DNA from: CAZFAP01 sp964516325
GTDB taxonomy: Bacteria; Auribacterota; JABMQX01
Reading direction: 5' to 3'
Assembly: GCA_964516325.1 (NCBI GenBank)
Contig: CAZFAP010000014.1
Coordinates: forward strand, 1 to 44,251
Length of the DNA stretch: 44,251 bases
Part shown: one piece after another, positions 7,197 to 15,460 of the stretch
Layout: the number at the start of each line of letters is the position of its first letter
Numbering within the stretch: the first letter of the stretch is position 1
Position numbers and translations under genes: made by a program
Notes under the pieces: generated by a model
What the model was told of the DNA's origin: nothing
Databases searched by the model: none
What the model saw: the letters and a program-made list of their open reading frames with translations, nothing else

Positions 7197-8252
7197 ATGG
7201 CGGAAAAGAAAATGACCAGACGCGAATTTGTCCGAGAGAGCACCGCAGCAGCGGTCGGCATCGCAACCGGGCTTGCTGTGACAAAGTCGGCTTTCGGGCA
7301 GGAAAAGAAGGAAGAGCAATACCCGACCAGGATTCTCAATTATAACGAGAACATGGAGTACCGCAGGTTGGGGAGGACGGGCTTGATGGTGTCAGCCGTG
7401 AGCCTTGGCGGGCACTGGAAGCGTTTGCCCGGAAACGAGGACCTCGTCAAGAACCGAACCGAGGTCGTCAGCAAGTGCATTGATTGCGGAATCAATTATG
7501 TGGACGCCTGCGCGGGAGACGAGGTGCAGGCTTACGCGAAGGCGCTGAAAGGCCGAAGGGACAAAATGTATTTCGGATACTCCTGGTACGAGCGAGAGAT
7601 GAGGTTTGAGGAATGGCGGACGGCGGACAAGCTAATGCAAGGTTTTGACGACGGGCTGAAAACCTGCGGGCTTGATTATGTGGACCTCTGGCGAATCACG
7701 TGCCATGAACCGGGTGGAAAGCACACGTTTGAAGAGACCCTGGAGTTTCTGGAAGCCCTGCAACGGGCCAAGAAGCAGGGCAAAGCGCGCTTCACCGGAA
7801 TTTCCTCTCACGACCGGCGATGGCTCGCACACGTTATCAAGAACTTCCCGGAAATCGAGGTGATTCTGACGCCGTACACAGCCAAGAGCAAGGAGAAGCC
7901 TCAGCACAGCCTTTTCGACGCCGTCCGGAAATGCGATGTTGGCCTGTTCGGCATAAAGCCCTTTGCGAGCAACTCGCTCTTTCGCGGGAACAGCCAGCCA
8001 GGGAACCCGGCAGCGGGAGAAGACAATGACAGGGCACGACTGGCTCTGCGATACATCCTTTCCAACGATGCAATGACGTCGCCTATCCCGGGCCTCATCA
8101 ATAACCAGCAGGTGGACAACGTCGTTCGGGCCGTCAGGGAGCGCCGCCAGCTCGACCTGGCGGAGAGGCACAAGCTCGACAAGATTGCCGACGAGATGTG
8201 GGCAAACCTTCCGCCGGAATACCAGTGGTTGAAAGACCACGAATGGGTTTGA
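7197..8252 (+). CDS. Tat-exported aldo/keto reductase-fold protein 3, catalytic tetrad incomplete
   Basis: This 351-residue protein starts after AGAGGAGG. Its twin-arginine signal (KMTRREFVRES) is nearly identical to that of AKR2. AKR landmarks are YRRLGRTGLMVSAVSLGGHWKR, GINYVDAC, DYVDLWRIT, GKARFTGISSHD, IKPFASNS and IPGLINNQQVDNV. Asp103 is retained, but the Tyr site is Asp108, the Lys site falls in FGYSW and the His site is Thr168. The end (NLPPEYQWLKDHEWV) matches the signature of the other two copies. It is the last gene of the AKR/cytochrome series. The repeated loss of the same residues in three exported paralogues argues for a shared, changed activity rather than decay. Confidence 0.88.
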   Translation: MAEKKMTRREFVRESTAAAVGIATGLAVTKSAFGQEKKEEQYPTRILNYNENMEYRRLGRTGLMVSAVSLGGHWKRLPGNEDLVKNRTEVVSKCIDCGINYVDACAGDEVQAYAKALKGRRDKMYFGYSWYEREMRFEEWRTADKLMQGFDDGLKTCGLDYVDLWRITCHEPGGKHTFEETLEFLEALQRAKKQGKARFTGISSHDRRWLAHVIKNFPEIEVILTPYTAKSKEKPQHSLFDAVRKCDVGLFGIKPFASNSLFRGNSQPGNPAAGEDNDRARLALRYILSNDAMTSPIPGLINNQQVDNVVRAVRERRQLDLAERHKLDKIADEMWANLPPEYQWLKDHEWV

Positions 8253-8313
8253 CCCATTCGCCGGGAAGTTCTCGTGCGGGCGGTAGCGCGGCTTAACACG
8301 GAGGGCAAGGGAT

Positions 8314-9606
8314 ATGGTATTTGGAAAGCTTCTCTCGGATCTCGCATTTGGCGACATCGAGCGACTGCAAAAGAACGATGTCCGTGAGAGCGTCGTCCTC
8401 GAGTACAAGTCCCAGTTTAAGTCAGGCAACAGCGGCAGGGACGACGTCCTCAAGGAGGTCTCCGCGTTGGCCAATACATTCGGCGGTTACCTGATTTTCG
8501 GGGTAAAGGAAAAGGGCGGACAGGGCGGGGGGCAGATCGAGTCCATCCCGGGCGTGGACCCGATTCCCAACCTCAAGCAGACCCTCGCCTACTGGGGCGT
8601 GGAGTGGGTTTACCCTCCGCTCACTGAAATCGAGGTCTCTGACGCGATCCCGGTCGGAAAAGGCGATAGGGCGTGCTACGTCGTGCATGTCCCCGCGAGC
8701 GTCTCGGCACCGCACTTCCTCCTCGAGAGACGGGGATGCTTCGTGCGCCTGCGGGTTGACGAGCACTCGATGACTTTTGAGCCGCTCTTGGCAAAGCAGG
8801 ACGAGATCTGGCGGCTGACGGACCGCCGCAAGGCCCTTGTTGACCACAGGAACGAGATCATCCGAACGGCGATCGAAAGGTGGAAGGCCCTCGGCACACC
8901 ACGCCTGACTAACTCCAAGCAGCCAGCCCCGGCTATCCTCTTCTACGCGGTGCCCCAGTTCCCGGCCGAGCGCGTGATTGAGCCCGGTGACCTGCACGCG
9001 CTCTTAGAGCGGGCGGCGGTCGCGCATAGCCGCTGCCCCTGGCACGCCTACCCCTGGGCCGCGCAGCAGGACGCCATCCTTGTCCGCGGCTCAGAGGGGC
9101 GAGACCCCTCACACCTGGAGCTCACGAGCTGGGGGTCGGTCTTCATCGCGGAGCACCTCTCCCACGAGACGGGGGCCCGCACCGAACTTGTCTGCTCGGC
9201 CGATGTTCAGCGCCAGCACCTGATTGCCTACCCGGCCCTGTGGCTTCTGTTCCTCAGGAACCTCCTGGGGGGGGTTGGGTTGCAGGCCCAGGTCTTGATC
9301 CACGTGGAACTCCGCCATGTCAAAGGGATCCCCATTCAGGGCTTGGAGCCAACCTGGGGGCTATCGCAGAAAACCGAGAAAACAGAGTACGCCCGCTCGC
9401 TTGCTGACGAGACGGTGTGGTGGGAGGGAACGCTGTCGGCTGCCCAGCTTCAGTCGAACCCGAGTCGTTACGCTGTCGCCGTGTACCGCCGATTGGCTTT
9501 CGGCGTCGGGTGCCGCAACGCCTACGAGAACCCGCGCGACGAGGAGATAATCAACTGGGGGTGCGGCTGGCTGGGTCTGGACAAGCAGGACCTCTTGCCC
9601 ACGTAG
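8314..9606 (+). CDS. Schlafen/AlbA_2 domain protein
   Basis: The protein has 430 residues. The N-terminal 130 residues match the Schlafen AlbA_2 domain: ESVVLEYKSQF, then VLKEVSALANTFGGYLIFGVKE, which is the conserved fold-and-nucleic-acid-binding signature of the family. Bacterial members act as DNA-linked regulators or in defence systems, often with an HTH or ATPase tail. The rest (about 190-430) is not recognised. It contains a region around SSADVQRQHLIAYPALWLLFLRNLL and two Cys-rich ends (GVGCRNAY, NWGCGWLG). The start has GGAGGGCAAGGGAT upstream. It is 61 bp after AKR3 but looks functionally unrelated to it. No mobile-element genes adjoin it. Confidence 0.8.
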   Translation: MVFGKLLSDLAFGDIERLQKNDVRESVVLEYKSQFKSGNSGRDDVLKEVSALANTFGGYLIFGVKEKGGQGGGQIESIPGVDPIPNLKQTLAYWGVEWVYPPLTEIEVSDAIPVGKGDRACYVVHVPASVSAPHFLLERRGCFVRLRVDEHSMTFEPLLAKQDEIWRLTDRRKALVDHRNEIIRTAIERWKALGTPRLTNSKQPAPAILFYAVPQFPAERVIEPGDLHALLERAAVAHSRCPWHAYPWAAQQDAILVRGSEGRDPSHLELTSWGSVFIAEHLSHETGARTELVCSADVQRQHLIAYPALWLLFLRNLLGGVGLQAQVLIHVELRHVKGIPIQGLEPTWGLSQKTEKTEYARSLADETVWWEGTLSAAQLQSNPSRYAVAVYRRLAFGVGCRNAYENPRDEEIINWGCGWLGLDKQDLLPT

Positions 9607-9718
9607 CGCCGGTGCCGGATGCAGCCGGTTCGCCGTCGGACCTGGCGGATCAGGGCCCAGAAGCGCGGGTCCCCGCCATGAGCACAAAGGCCCGCTGACT
9701 GCCGGCAATTCCGCTCGC

Positions 9719-9808
9719 CTACTTCATCCCGAGGTTCAGGTGGTGCCTCGATGTGCATTTGAGGCAGCGGATGCACTCGGGGCTGTTCATCTGGGTGACC
9801 GGGTCCAT
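9719..9808 (-). pseudogene. Possible fragment of a 4Fe-4S binding protein
   Basis: Read on the minus strand, the end of a short ORF reads VTQMNSPECIRCLKCTSRHH before a stop at 9719. CXXCXXC preceded by NSPE is typical of a bacterial ferredoxin-type 4Fe-4S site, but the fourth Cys-Pro is absent and no upstream domain is recognisable. It may be a decayed gene end, or chance. Confidence 0.25.
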
Positions 9809-9927
9809 CTGTGGAGGGCACAACGGGCGGGGGCACGGCTCACGTCGGATTCGCAATCCTGGGCGCCCTCCCCCGGACCACCTACCCGTGCGGCTGTATT
9901 TTGGTGGATGCCTCGGCACCCGGTAAC

Positions 9928-10055
9928 GCCGCCGTCTCGGCGGCAGTCCTGAGGGCGTCCCGCCCTCAGGAGACGCCCGCGACAGGGACCCATCTCACGC
10001 CGCACAACCCAAATCGGGGGCAAGATGCCCCTGGGCCAGCCGGCAGGATGCCGGC
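9928..10055. repeat. Cluster of three perfect hairpins with five-base loops
   Basis: GCCGCC-gtctc-GGCGGC (9928-9944), TCCTGAGGGC-gtccc-GCCCTCAGGA (9947-9971) and GCCGGC-aggat-GCCGGC (10039-10055). All arms are perfect and all loops are five bases. A related GGGACGCC/GGCGTCCC hairpin is at 21085-21102. The pattern fits an iterated intergenic palindrome family. Confidence 0.6.
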
Positions 10056-10359
10056 GGTACTCACAGTTCCGACGGCCCGGTTGCCGCCGTAGGCTTCACT
10101 GGGTTCATCGTCCGGGTGTCGAGACTGCGTTTGTCTGCAGCAGAACAGACAACTGAAAGCGGTCCCGCCGATGGCGCACCACTGAGATACAGCCGCACCC
10201 CCACCTACGGCCTTGGATTGTCTCATGCGCGAGTCCCTATACACCCGCCGTTCCGCCTCCATCAGCCTTGAACGACCGTGAGCGAAAAGCGAATGCGTCG
10301 TGGGTCCCCAATAACCCAGGGCATCCCGGGACCGCGTCTGCTGGCAACTGGAGCCTCGC

Positions 10360-11742
10360 TTATCTGTCAGCTTTGAACGGCTCGGGCTTGGGGAAGGGGT
10401 TGCGGACGACGATGTCCTTGGGCTGTCCCTTTTCGCCTTCCACCCCGCCATCATCCACGAGGTTGTCGCCGATGCTGTAGATGAGGTACCCGTCTTCGGT
10501 TCGGTTGTACTTCAGAGGTTCGTTGCTAAAGGGGTCGAGAGGGATGGCCCTGAGAATCTCTTCCGGTTCGTTGAGGTTCGCAGGATAAGCGCCCTTCTTT
10601 TGCCGGTACAGTTCGAGGGCGGCTACTGCGTCGAGAACGGCCTTTTGCGCTTTTCCGCGAGCGAAGGCCAGCCTTGCCCGTCCCAGGGCGGGGACAAGCA
10701 TTCTCGCGAGGCTCCAGGCGGGGAGTTCCTCGATGAGTTTGTCGGAGGGCTGGTTCTCCGGTCGAAACGCGATGTGGTCAGGCAGTTTATTCCATTCGTC
10801 CATCGCCTTCCAGTATTTTCGGAAGTCCGATTTCATGATCGCGCGAACAGTCTCACGAAGTTCTGGGAAAGCTTTCGTGGTGATCGGGAGCAGGTTCTGC
10901 AGCTTGGACCCGCTTGCTCCGAGGTCCGTAAGGGACAACTGGCCGGGGCGGTCGAGCAGGTCGTCCACGAGCGACATGCCAAAGACCCTTTCCCCCGACA
11001 TGGCGATTTCATAGTTCTCGGTCGCCCACTTGGTGACTCTCAACCTCTCCTGGAGGTAGGTAATTGTGGCGGCATCGAGGCGATTCCGGAGGATACAGGA
11101 TTCGATGGCGTTTGAGCCCATGGCGTCGAGAGCTATTCCCACGAGGCCGGAGATGAGGATGGGTTCCTTGGAGACGTGGTAGCCCATCTTCAGGATGGCC
11201 AGATAAGTGTCCAGAGCCTCGCGGACTTTCTTCTGGTGCTCCAGGTGTTTGCCCTCGATAATGAGCAGCCTACCGAGCGATCGCATCGTCGAGAGGTGCG
11301 GGAGAAGAACATTCACGAACGGGACCTTGGGCTCCTTAAGGACCGGGAATTTGCAGTCCGGCTTGCCAGCTGCTTCGCGGACGGCAACAATGGCGCCCGC
11401 GTTTTTCTCCAGCCAGGGGAGCAGCGCCGACGCCTCCTCGATCCACAGGTTGCCCTGGACATAGCCATAGAGGTCGGCCAGCTCTTGCGGTTCTTTCACA
11501 TAGAGGTTGATCGCCTTGATGTATTCGATGGCAGCATTCTGGTCGTCCGGCACTTCCCGGATGAGAAACGCCAGTCTGGGCAACTCCTTCTCCGGGCAAA
11601 TGGGGTAGGTCCGGTCCCCGACCTGCAACTCGTTCATGCCGTCGAGCCAGGCGGAGAACGCCAGAGGCGTGACGCCGAGAAGCCAGCCACAAGCCATCGC
11701 GACGAGCATCAATCTGACCGGGTGCTTTTTAGTTGCGACCAT
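10360..11742 (-). CDS. Exported planctomycete-type protein with pseudopilin-like C-terminal module
   Basis: This 460-residue protein has an N-terminal signal peptide (hydrophobic through about residue 31). The middle is alpha-helical in appearance and not assigned. The last 90 residues (AALELYRQKKGAYPANLNEP, IPLDPFSNEPLKYNRTEDGY, YSIGDNLVDDGG) match the GspG-like tail common in exported proteins of Planctomycetota and relatives: a helix, a YP turn, a DPFSN-type calcium-loop motif and a final SxGxDxxDDGG. It is unlikely to be a true pilin, because the hydrophobic helix does not precede the module directly. The start has a GGAGGG site. It lies 32 bp after the next upstream gene of the same operon, behind an ECF sigma pair. 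Confidence 0.75.
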   Translation of the reverse strand: MVATKKHPVRLMLVAMACGWLLGVTPLAFSAWLDGMNELQVGDRTYPICPEKELPRLAFLIREVPDDQNAAIEYIKAINLYVKEPQELADLYGYVQGNLWIEEASALLPWLEKNAGAIVAVREAAGKPDCKFPVLKEPKVPFVNVLLPHLSTMRSLGRLLIIEGKHLEHQKKVREALDTYLAILKMGYHVSKEPILISGLVGIALDAMGSNAIESCILRNRLDAATITYLQERLRVTKWATENYEIAMSGERVFGMSLVDDLLDRPGQLSLTDLGASGSKLQNLLPITTKAFPELRETVRAIMKSDFRKYWKAMDEWNKLPDHIAFRPENQPSDKLIEELPAWSLARMLVPALGRARLAFARGKAQKAVLDAVAALELYRQKKGAYPANLNEPEEILRAIPLDPFSNEPLKYNRTEDGYLIYSIGDNLVDDGGVEGEKGQPKDIVVRNPFPKPEPFKADR

Positions 11743-11774
11743 AATTCATCCCTCCATCCAAACCGTGGGTTGAC

Positions 11775-13886
11775 TCACAGACCCGCTTGTTTTTGAAGTT
11801 CTCGCAGTGTCTCCGCCGAGACCCATTCGACGTGGCAGTCGGCGAAGGCCACATTCGCTCCGTCCCTGTGGTTTTCCAGGCTCTCGTACAAAATCAGTCT
11901 GCGGGCGGGCTCCTTCACGTCCTTCAGAAGGAAGCCCCCGACGAGCTTGTAGCTCGATTTGGAATCTACGTCTTCAAGGCGCGAAACCGCGCTCCCAGCG
12001 CTCGGGCATGAGAAGACGCTCACTGGTTCGACGTACTGTTCGAGCTGGGACAGCCTGTCGGGAAATTTGTCGCCATGGTCGTTTGCGTACATGTGGCACG
12101 CCGCGGCGATTTGCTCGAGATTACTCATGCAGGCGGCCCGCTCCGCCTTTTGCGCAGCCTTCGCAAGCGGCTGCTTGAGAAGAGAGGCGATGCAACGGAT
12201 GGCACCCAGTGGAATTTCGATGTGGGCGGAGACATAGTCCCTCCCGCTCGTTTCATAGATGAGTGCATCGCCCATCCGTTTTGCTTCGCGATTGAGCATT
12301 CCGACGATTTCCGCAGTCTGTGGAGAATAGTCAACGTTGAGCAATATGGCGCGGAACATCGCCTGGAAATTGGACTCAAACCAATGAACAAGAGTGGCGA
12401 GGAACGCGGTGACTCGCTGCATATCCGCGTAGGCGAAGAACAGGTTTTCATCTGGCGCCGCCGCGATAGCCGATGCAAAACGCGGCTGGGAGGCAAGAGA
12501 TTCCCTTGAGCTTGACGCCGCCAGGGCAGACTCGATGGATGTCGGCGAGAGACCGACGATAAGATACCCGTCCTTCGTCGTGTAGGAGACGAGGACTCCC
12601 GGAACAAGGGTCGTTGTATAAACGGGAGCGCTGCTGGCATTGTTGAAAACCTGCGGCTTCGCCCCCGCTTTTGTCAGGGCACGTGAGATCACATCCAGTG
12701 CCTTTGCCTCATCCTTCACGGCGACGAGCGCGAGCGTCGGCGGAATCCCGATCAGGTCGGGCAGTTTCACCGCCAGGGCGACCTCTTCGCCCAAATTGTC
12801 GAGAATGTCTTCAAGGGCAAATCCCCGCTTTGCGTTGACTTCTGCCAGGGCGTCCTGGCACTCCTGCCAGCTCACATCATCCACCATTCGGCGGACAATG
12901 GCCTGCCATTCACGGTAGGCGTCGCGCGCGCCAGCAACACTCCATCTCAGAAAGAGGGAATAGTCGGGCGGGACAAAGTTCGCGGCTTTCGTGGCCGTAT
13001 TCGGTCGAAGGAGAATCGCGGGCAATCCGGCTACCTCGCGGCTGCTTGTAACGGCAAGGTTGAGCTTGAGAAAGGAACCATCAGCGTCTGCGGAGAAGGC
13101 GAGCGATTCCAGATTGTCGAGACCCAGGTCTGACATCGCCTTGCAGGTGCCCGTCGAAGGACGGCCAAATTGCAGGGAGACGAATCTTCGGAGGTCCACA
13201 AAAGCGAAGAGGCCCCTCGGCGGAACCAGAGCAATGGCTTTTCTGAACGACTCCCGCCCGGCTAAGGCCGCTTCGGGAGCCAGAGGTCCGCCTTTCGCGC
13301 GGAGTACGGCAGAGCGGTCCGTCGAGGCGAAGAGGCGCGAGTCTGATGTTGCGAAATAGACGACGAGACCGCCGACCTGTAAACGGTCCCCACCTTCGTC
13401 TTTATCCAAAGCCCATTTCAATCCGAGAGGTGTGAGAATCGGCTGGATATTCTCGGAAAGGAACCGCGAGAAACTCCCCGTATCGGGATTCAATTGGCCT
13501 GCGAAGAAGAGCGTGGGCCACGCCGGATTCTCGCTGAGGGCTATGACGAAACCTCCCTTGAAGGCTCCGAGAAGGTTCTTGACGACCGCCGTTCCGGCCC
13601 GGAGGCCCGACCTGGATTTTGGGTCGAAGTCGCCGAGAGTCGCGATGATCGTTTCCGCAGAAACGAATGGTGCCTTCGCCGGGTCCGGCGGGAAAAGAAT
13701 GCTTCGGAAACTCTCCGCGTCCTCGATGGCAAAGAGAAGGGGCGTTTCTGCGGGCAGGAAGGACGCCCATTGCGGCGTTTCGACTGGGTTTCGTGGCGAC
13801 ACCTCCGCACACGCTCCAGCCAGCATCAGCAAAGAGACCAAGCCGACAGTAAGGAACGACACCAGGCTCACAAATCTTCTGTTCAT
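11775..13886 (-). CDS. Large exported protein, DUF3352-like body with H-X9-DG-type C-terminus
   Basis: The protein has 703 residues. The start at 13886 is chosen because GGGAGG lies nine bases upstream; ATGs at 13895 and 13922 are in frame, but the former abuts the ribosome site. A signal peptide covers about residues 1-28. The body resembles DUF3352-type exported proteins, with two half-repeats (PLLFAIEDAESF and later LFFAYADMQRVTAF). The last 110 residues (CMSNLEQIAAACHMYANDHGDKFP, FSCPS, YESLENHRDGANVAFADCHVEW) match the C-terminal module of DUF1559 pseudopilin-like proteins, whose H-X9-DG motif here reads H-X9-DC. No enzymatic motif is seen. It lies 66 bp downstream of the anti-sigma gene, so it is probably regulated by or with the sigma factor. 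Confidence 0.75.
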   Translation of the reverse strand: MNRRFVSLVSFLTVGLVSLLMLAGACAEVSPRNPVETPQWASFLPAETPLLFAIEDAESFRSILFPPDPAKAPFVSAETIIATLGDFDPKSRSGLRAGTAVVKNLLGAFKGGFVIALSENPAWPTLFFAGQLNPDTGSFSRFLSENIQPILTPLGLKWALDKDEGGDRLQVGGLVVYFATSDSRLFASTDRSAVLRAKGGPLAPEAALAGRESFRKAIALVPPRGLFAFVDLRRFVSLQFGRPSTGTCKAMSDLGLDNLESLAFSADADGSFLKLNLAVTSSREVAGLPAILLRPNTATKAANFVPPDYSLFLRWSVAGARDAYREWQAIVRRMVDDVSWQECQDALAEVNAKRGFALEDILDNLGEEVALAVKLPDLIGIPPTLALVAVKDEAKALDVISRALTKAGAKPQVFNNASSAPVYTTTLVPGVLVSYTTKDGYLIVGLSPTSIESALAASSSRESLASQPRFASAIAAAPDENLFFAYADMQRVTAFLATLVHWFESNFQAMFRAILLNVDYSPQTAEIVGMLNREAKRMGDALIYETSGRDYVSAHIEIPLGAIRCIASLLKQPLAKAAQKAERAACMSNLEQIAAACHMYANDHGDKFPDRLSQLEQYVEPVSVFSCPSAGSAVSRLEDVDSKSSYKLVGGFLLKDVKEPARRLILYESLENHRDGANVAFADCHVEWVSAETLRELQKQAGL

Positions 13887-13952
13887 GACATCCATCCTCC
13901 CTCTTTCGGAAATCCACTGCATTCGGGCAGCTATCCCGACGGAAAACGCCGC

Positions 13953-14564
13953 TTAAAAGAGACCGTTCTTCAGAATGCTCTCGGCGCCGGGGACATGCAG
14001 CGAGCACAACACGGGTCGCCATGGCCGCGTCGAGGGCGTCTCAGCATCCGCGCCCGTCAAGCCTTTCCGTGCGGAAGCCAATCGCAGTTTTTCTTCCACT
14101 TCACTCAACCTCGCCTGTGCTGCGAGCAATTGCGTCCGGGTTTCTTCCGATTCCTTCACCGTTCCCACCAGACCGCGGCTCTGCTCTGCGATTTCTCGAC
14201 GAAGAGCCGTTCGCTTAGCGCTGAACCGAGCCCCCTGCACAATCCCGACAAGAAGACCGCTGATCAACGCCACGATGGTTAGGACAAGTGCAAACTGCGC
14301 AACGGGGATCATGAGAGGCCGGTGCGCCACCAGCGGCTGAGTGCCTCGAATGACCTGCTCTCGCATGTGCGCTGGCGATGTTTTGGCGGAAGTTAACACC
14401 TGTAGAGAAGCTTTTGTTACGCGCGCGACTTCCTCAAGGCGAGATAGTTGCAAAGCACACTTCTCGCAGGTCTTGAGGTGTTCGCTCACGCTTCGACGCA
14501 ACCTTTCCCCGAGTTCGCCATCCACGTAGGCGGAAAGGTTTTTCGATACTTTTGCGCACTTCAT
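13953..14564 (-). CDS. Membrane-anchored zinc-finger anti-sigma factor
   Basis: This 203-residue protein begins with a zf-HC2 anti-sigma domain: His29, Cys33 and Cys36 (HLKTCEKC), with Cys3 as a likely fourth ligand. Such domains hold ECF sigma factors inactive at the membrane. A single transmembrane helix spans about residues 84-108, followed by a charged coiled-coil-like extracytoplasmic region. The start at 14564 fits the AAGGTGAG ribosome site better than the in-frame ATG at 14576. It lies directly downstream of an ECF sigma gene on the same strand, the usual partner arrangement. Confidence 0.85.
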   Translation of the reverse strand: MKCAKVSKNLSAYVDGELGERLRRSVSEHLKTCEKCALQLSRLEEVARVTKASLQVLTSAKTSPAHMREQVIRGTQPLVAHRPLMIPVAQFALVLTIVALISGLLVGIVQGARFSAKRTALRREIAEQSRGLVGTVKESEETRTQLLAAQARLSEVEEKLRLASARKGLTGADAETPSTRPWRPVLCSLHVPGAESILKNGLF

Positions 14565-14686
14565 CTCGCACCTCACCTTCTAACTCCGGACGTTGGGTCC
14601 AGCCGCCGACACCATTGCGGCGCTGACAGCCCCCACTCGCCTCATTCTCTCCGCGGGCCATCTGTCACGGTCGGACTCCATTTCTG

Positions 14687-15265
14687 TCAGCCCTTCCTTT
14701 CACCGAGACCTGACTCACAAAACAGCATTTCTTTTATGGCAATCCTCGCCGTATGAATCCGAGACTTCACGGTTCCCATCGAGCAATTCATCGCGCAGGC
14801 AATGTCCCGGTAACTCATCTCCTCGAGGCAATGAAGAACGATAGCCATTTTCTGCTCCGTCGGCAGAGAGGAAATAGCCCGATACACTTTCTCCACCGTT
14901 TCGCGGCTTGAAGCCTGGTTGAAATCGGAGACGGTCGAGACGGCGGCGTCAGTCTCCGCCTCTGCGAAAGGGTCGCGGCTGACGGTTTCAGGAATCCTGC
15001 GTCTTTTCCTCATCCAACTCCTGTAGCTGTTCAAAAGAATGCGGTACAGCCAGGTGAAGAAGGAGGACCTGCCCCGAAACCGGCCGATTCCCTTGAAAGC
15101 CCGTATGAACGTCTCCTGGCTCAGGTCCATTGCGTCTTGGTCATTCCCCGCCAGGGCATACGCCGCACGATAAACCTTCGATTCAAAGAGCGACACCAGT
15201 TCGGAAAAAGCTTCTCTGTCGCCAGCTCTGGCAAGCCAGACAAGATGCTCTTCGCTTTCGCCCAC
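14687..15265 (-). CDS. ECF-type RNA polymerase sigma factor
   Basis: The protein has 192 residues. Sigma region 2 is visible at about residues 20-90 (DREAFSELVSLF, DAMDLSQETFIRAFKGIGRFRG, FTWLYRILLN). Region 4 is at about 130-185 (ISSLPTEQKMAIVLHCLEEMSYRDIA, GTVKSRIHTAR). The start is a GTG preceded by CGAGGAAC. It heads a minus-strand run: sigma, anti-sigma, and two exported proteins. The palindrome at 15345-15361 lies upstream and may belong to its control region. The stimulus is unknown. Confidence 0.92.
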   Translation of the reverse strand: MGESEEHLVWLARAGDREAFSELVSLFESKVYRAAYALAGNDQDAMDLSQETFIRAFKGIGRFRGRSSFFTWLYRILLNSYRSWMRKRRRIPETVSRDPFAEAETDAAVSTVSDFNQASSRETVEKVYRAISSLPTEQKMAIVLHCLEEMSYRDIACAMNCSMGTVKSRIHTARIAIKEMLFCESGLGERKG

Positions 15266-15344
15266 GGGCTGAGTTCCTCGCGAATTTCTGTTGTCAAAGG
15301 GTTAGTGGCTGAATCGAGACGAGATGTTCGACATTGGGCGTGAA

Positions 15345-15361
15345 TGAGACAAAGTGTCTCA
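15345..15361. promoter_or_regulatory. Perfect palindrome upstream of the ECF sigma gene
   Basis: TGAGACA-aag-TGTCTCA is a seven-base-pair inverted repeat about 80 bp upstream of the sigma start, between divergently placed controls. It may be an operator or a small hairpin. No bound regulator is implied by the neighbours. Confidence 0.3.
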
Positions 15362-15460
15362 CACGGCTTTCATCATGGGAAGCGCCGCCGGGCAGATGGT
15401 CGCCATTCGTCCCCTACAATTGTGAGGCGTTCGTCTTTACTGCGGCGAACACGGGCACGG

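Larger units (their letters stand above)
9607..10359. other. Gene-poor intergenic region rich in short hairpins
   Basis: No complete gene is seen. It contains three consecutive perfect stem-loops between 9928 and 10055 (listed separately), a short stretch at 9614-9647 similar to 19483-19518, and a possible minus-strand fragment of an iron-sulfur protein (9719-9808). The remainder, 10085-10359, shows nothing I can identify. Confidence 0.5.
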
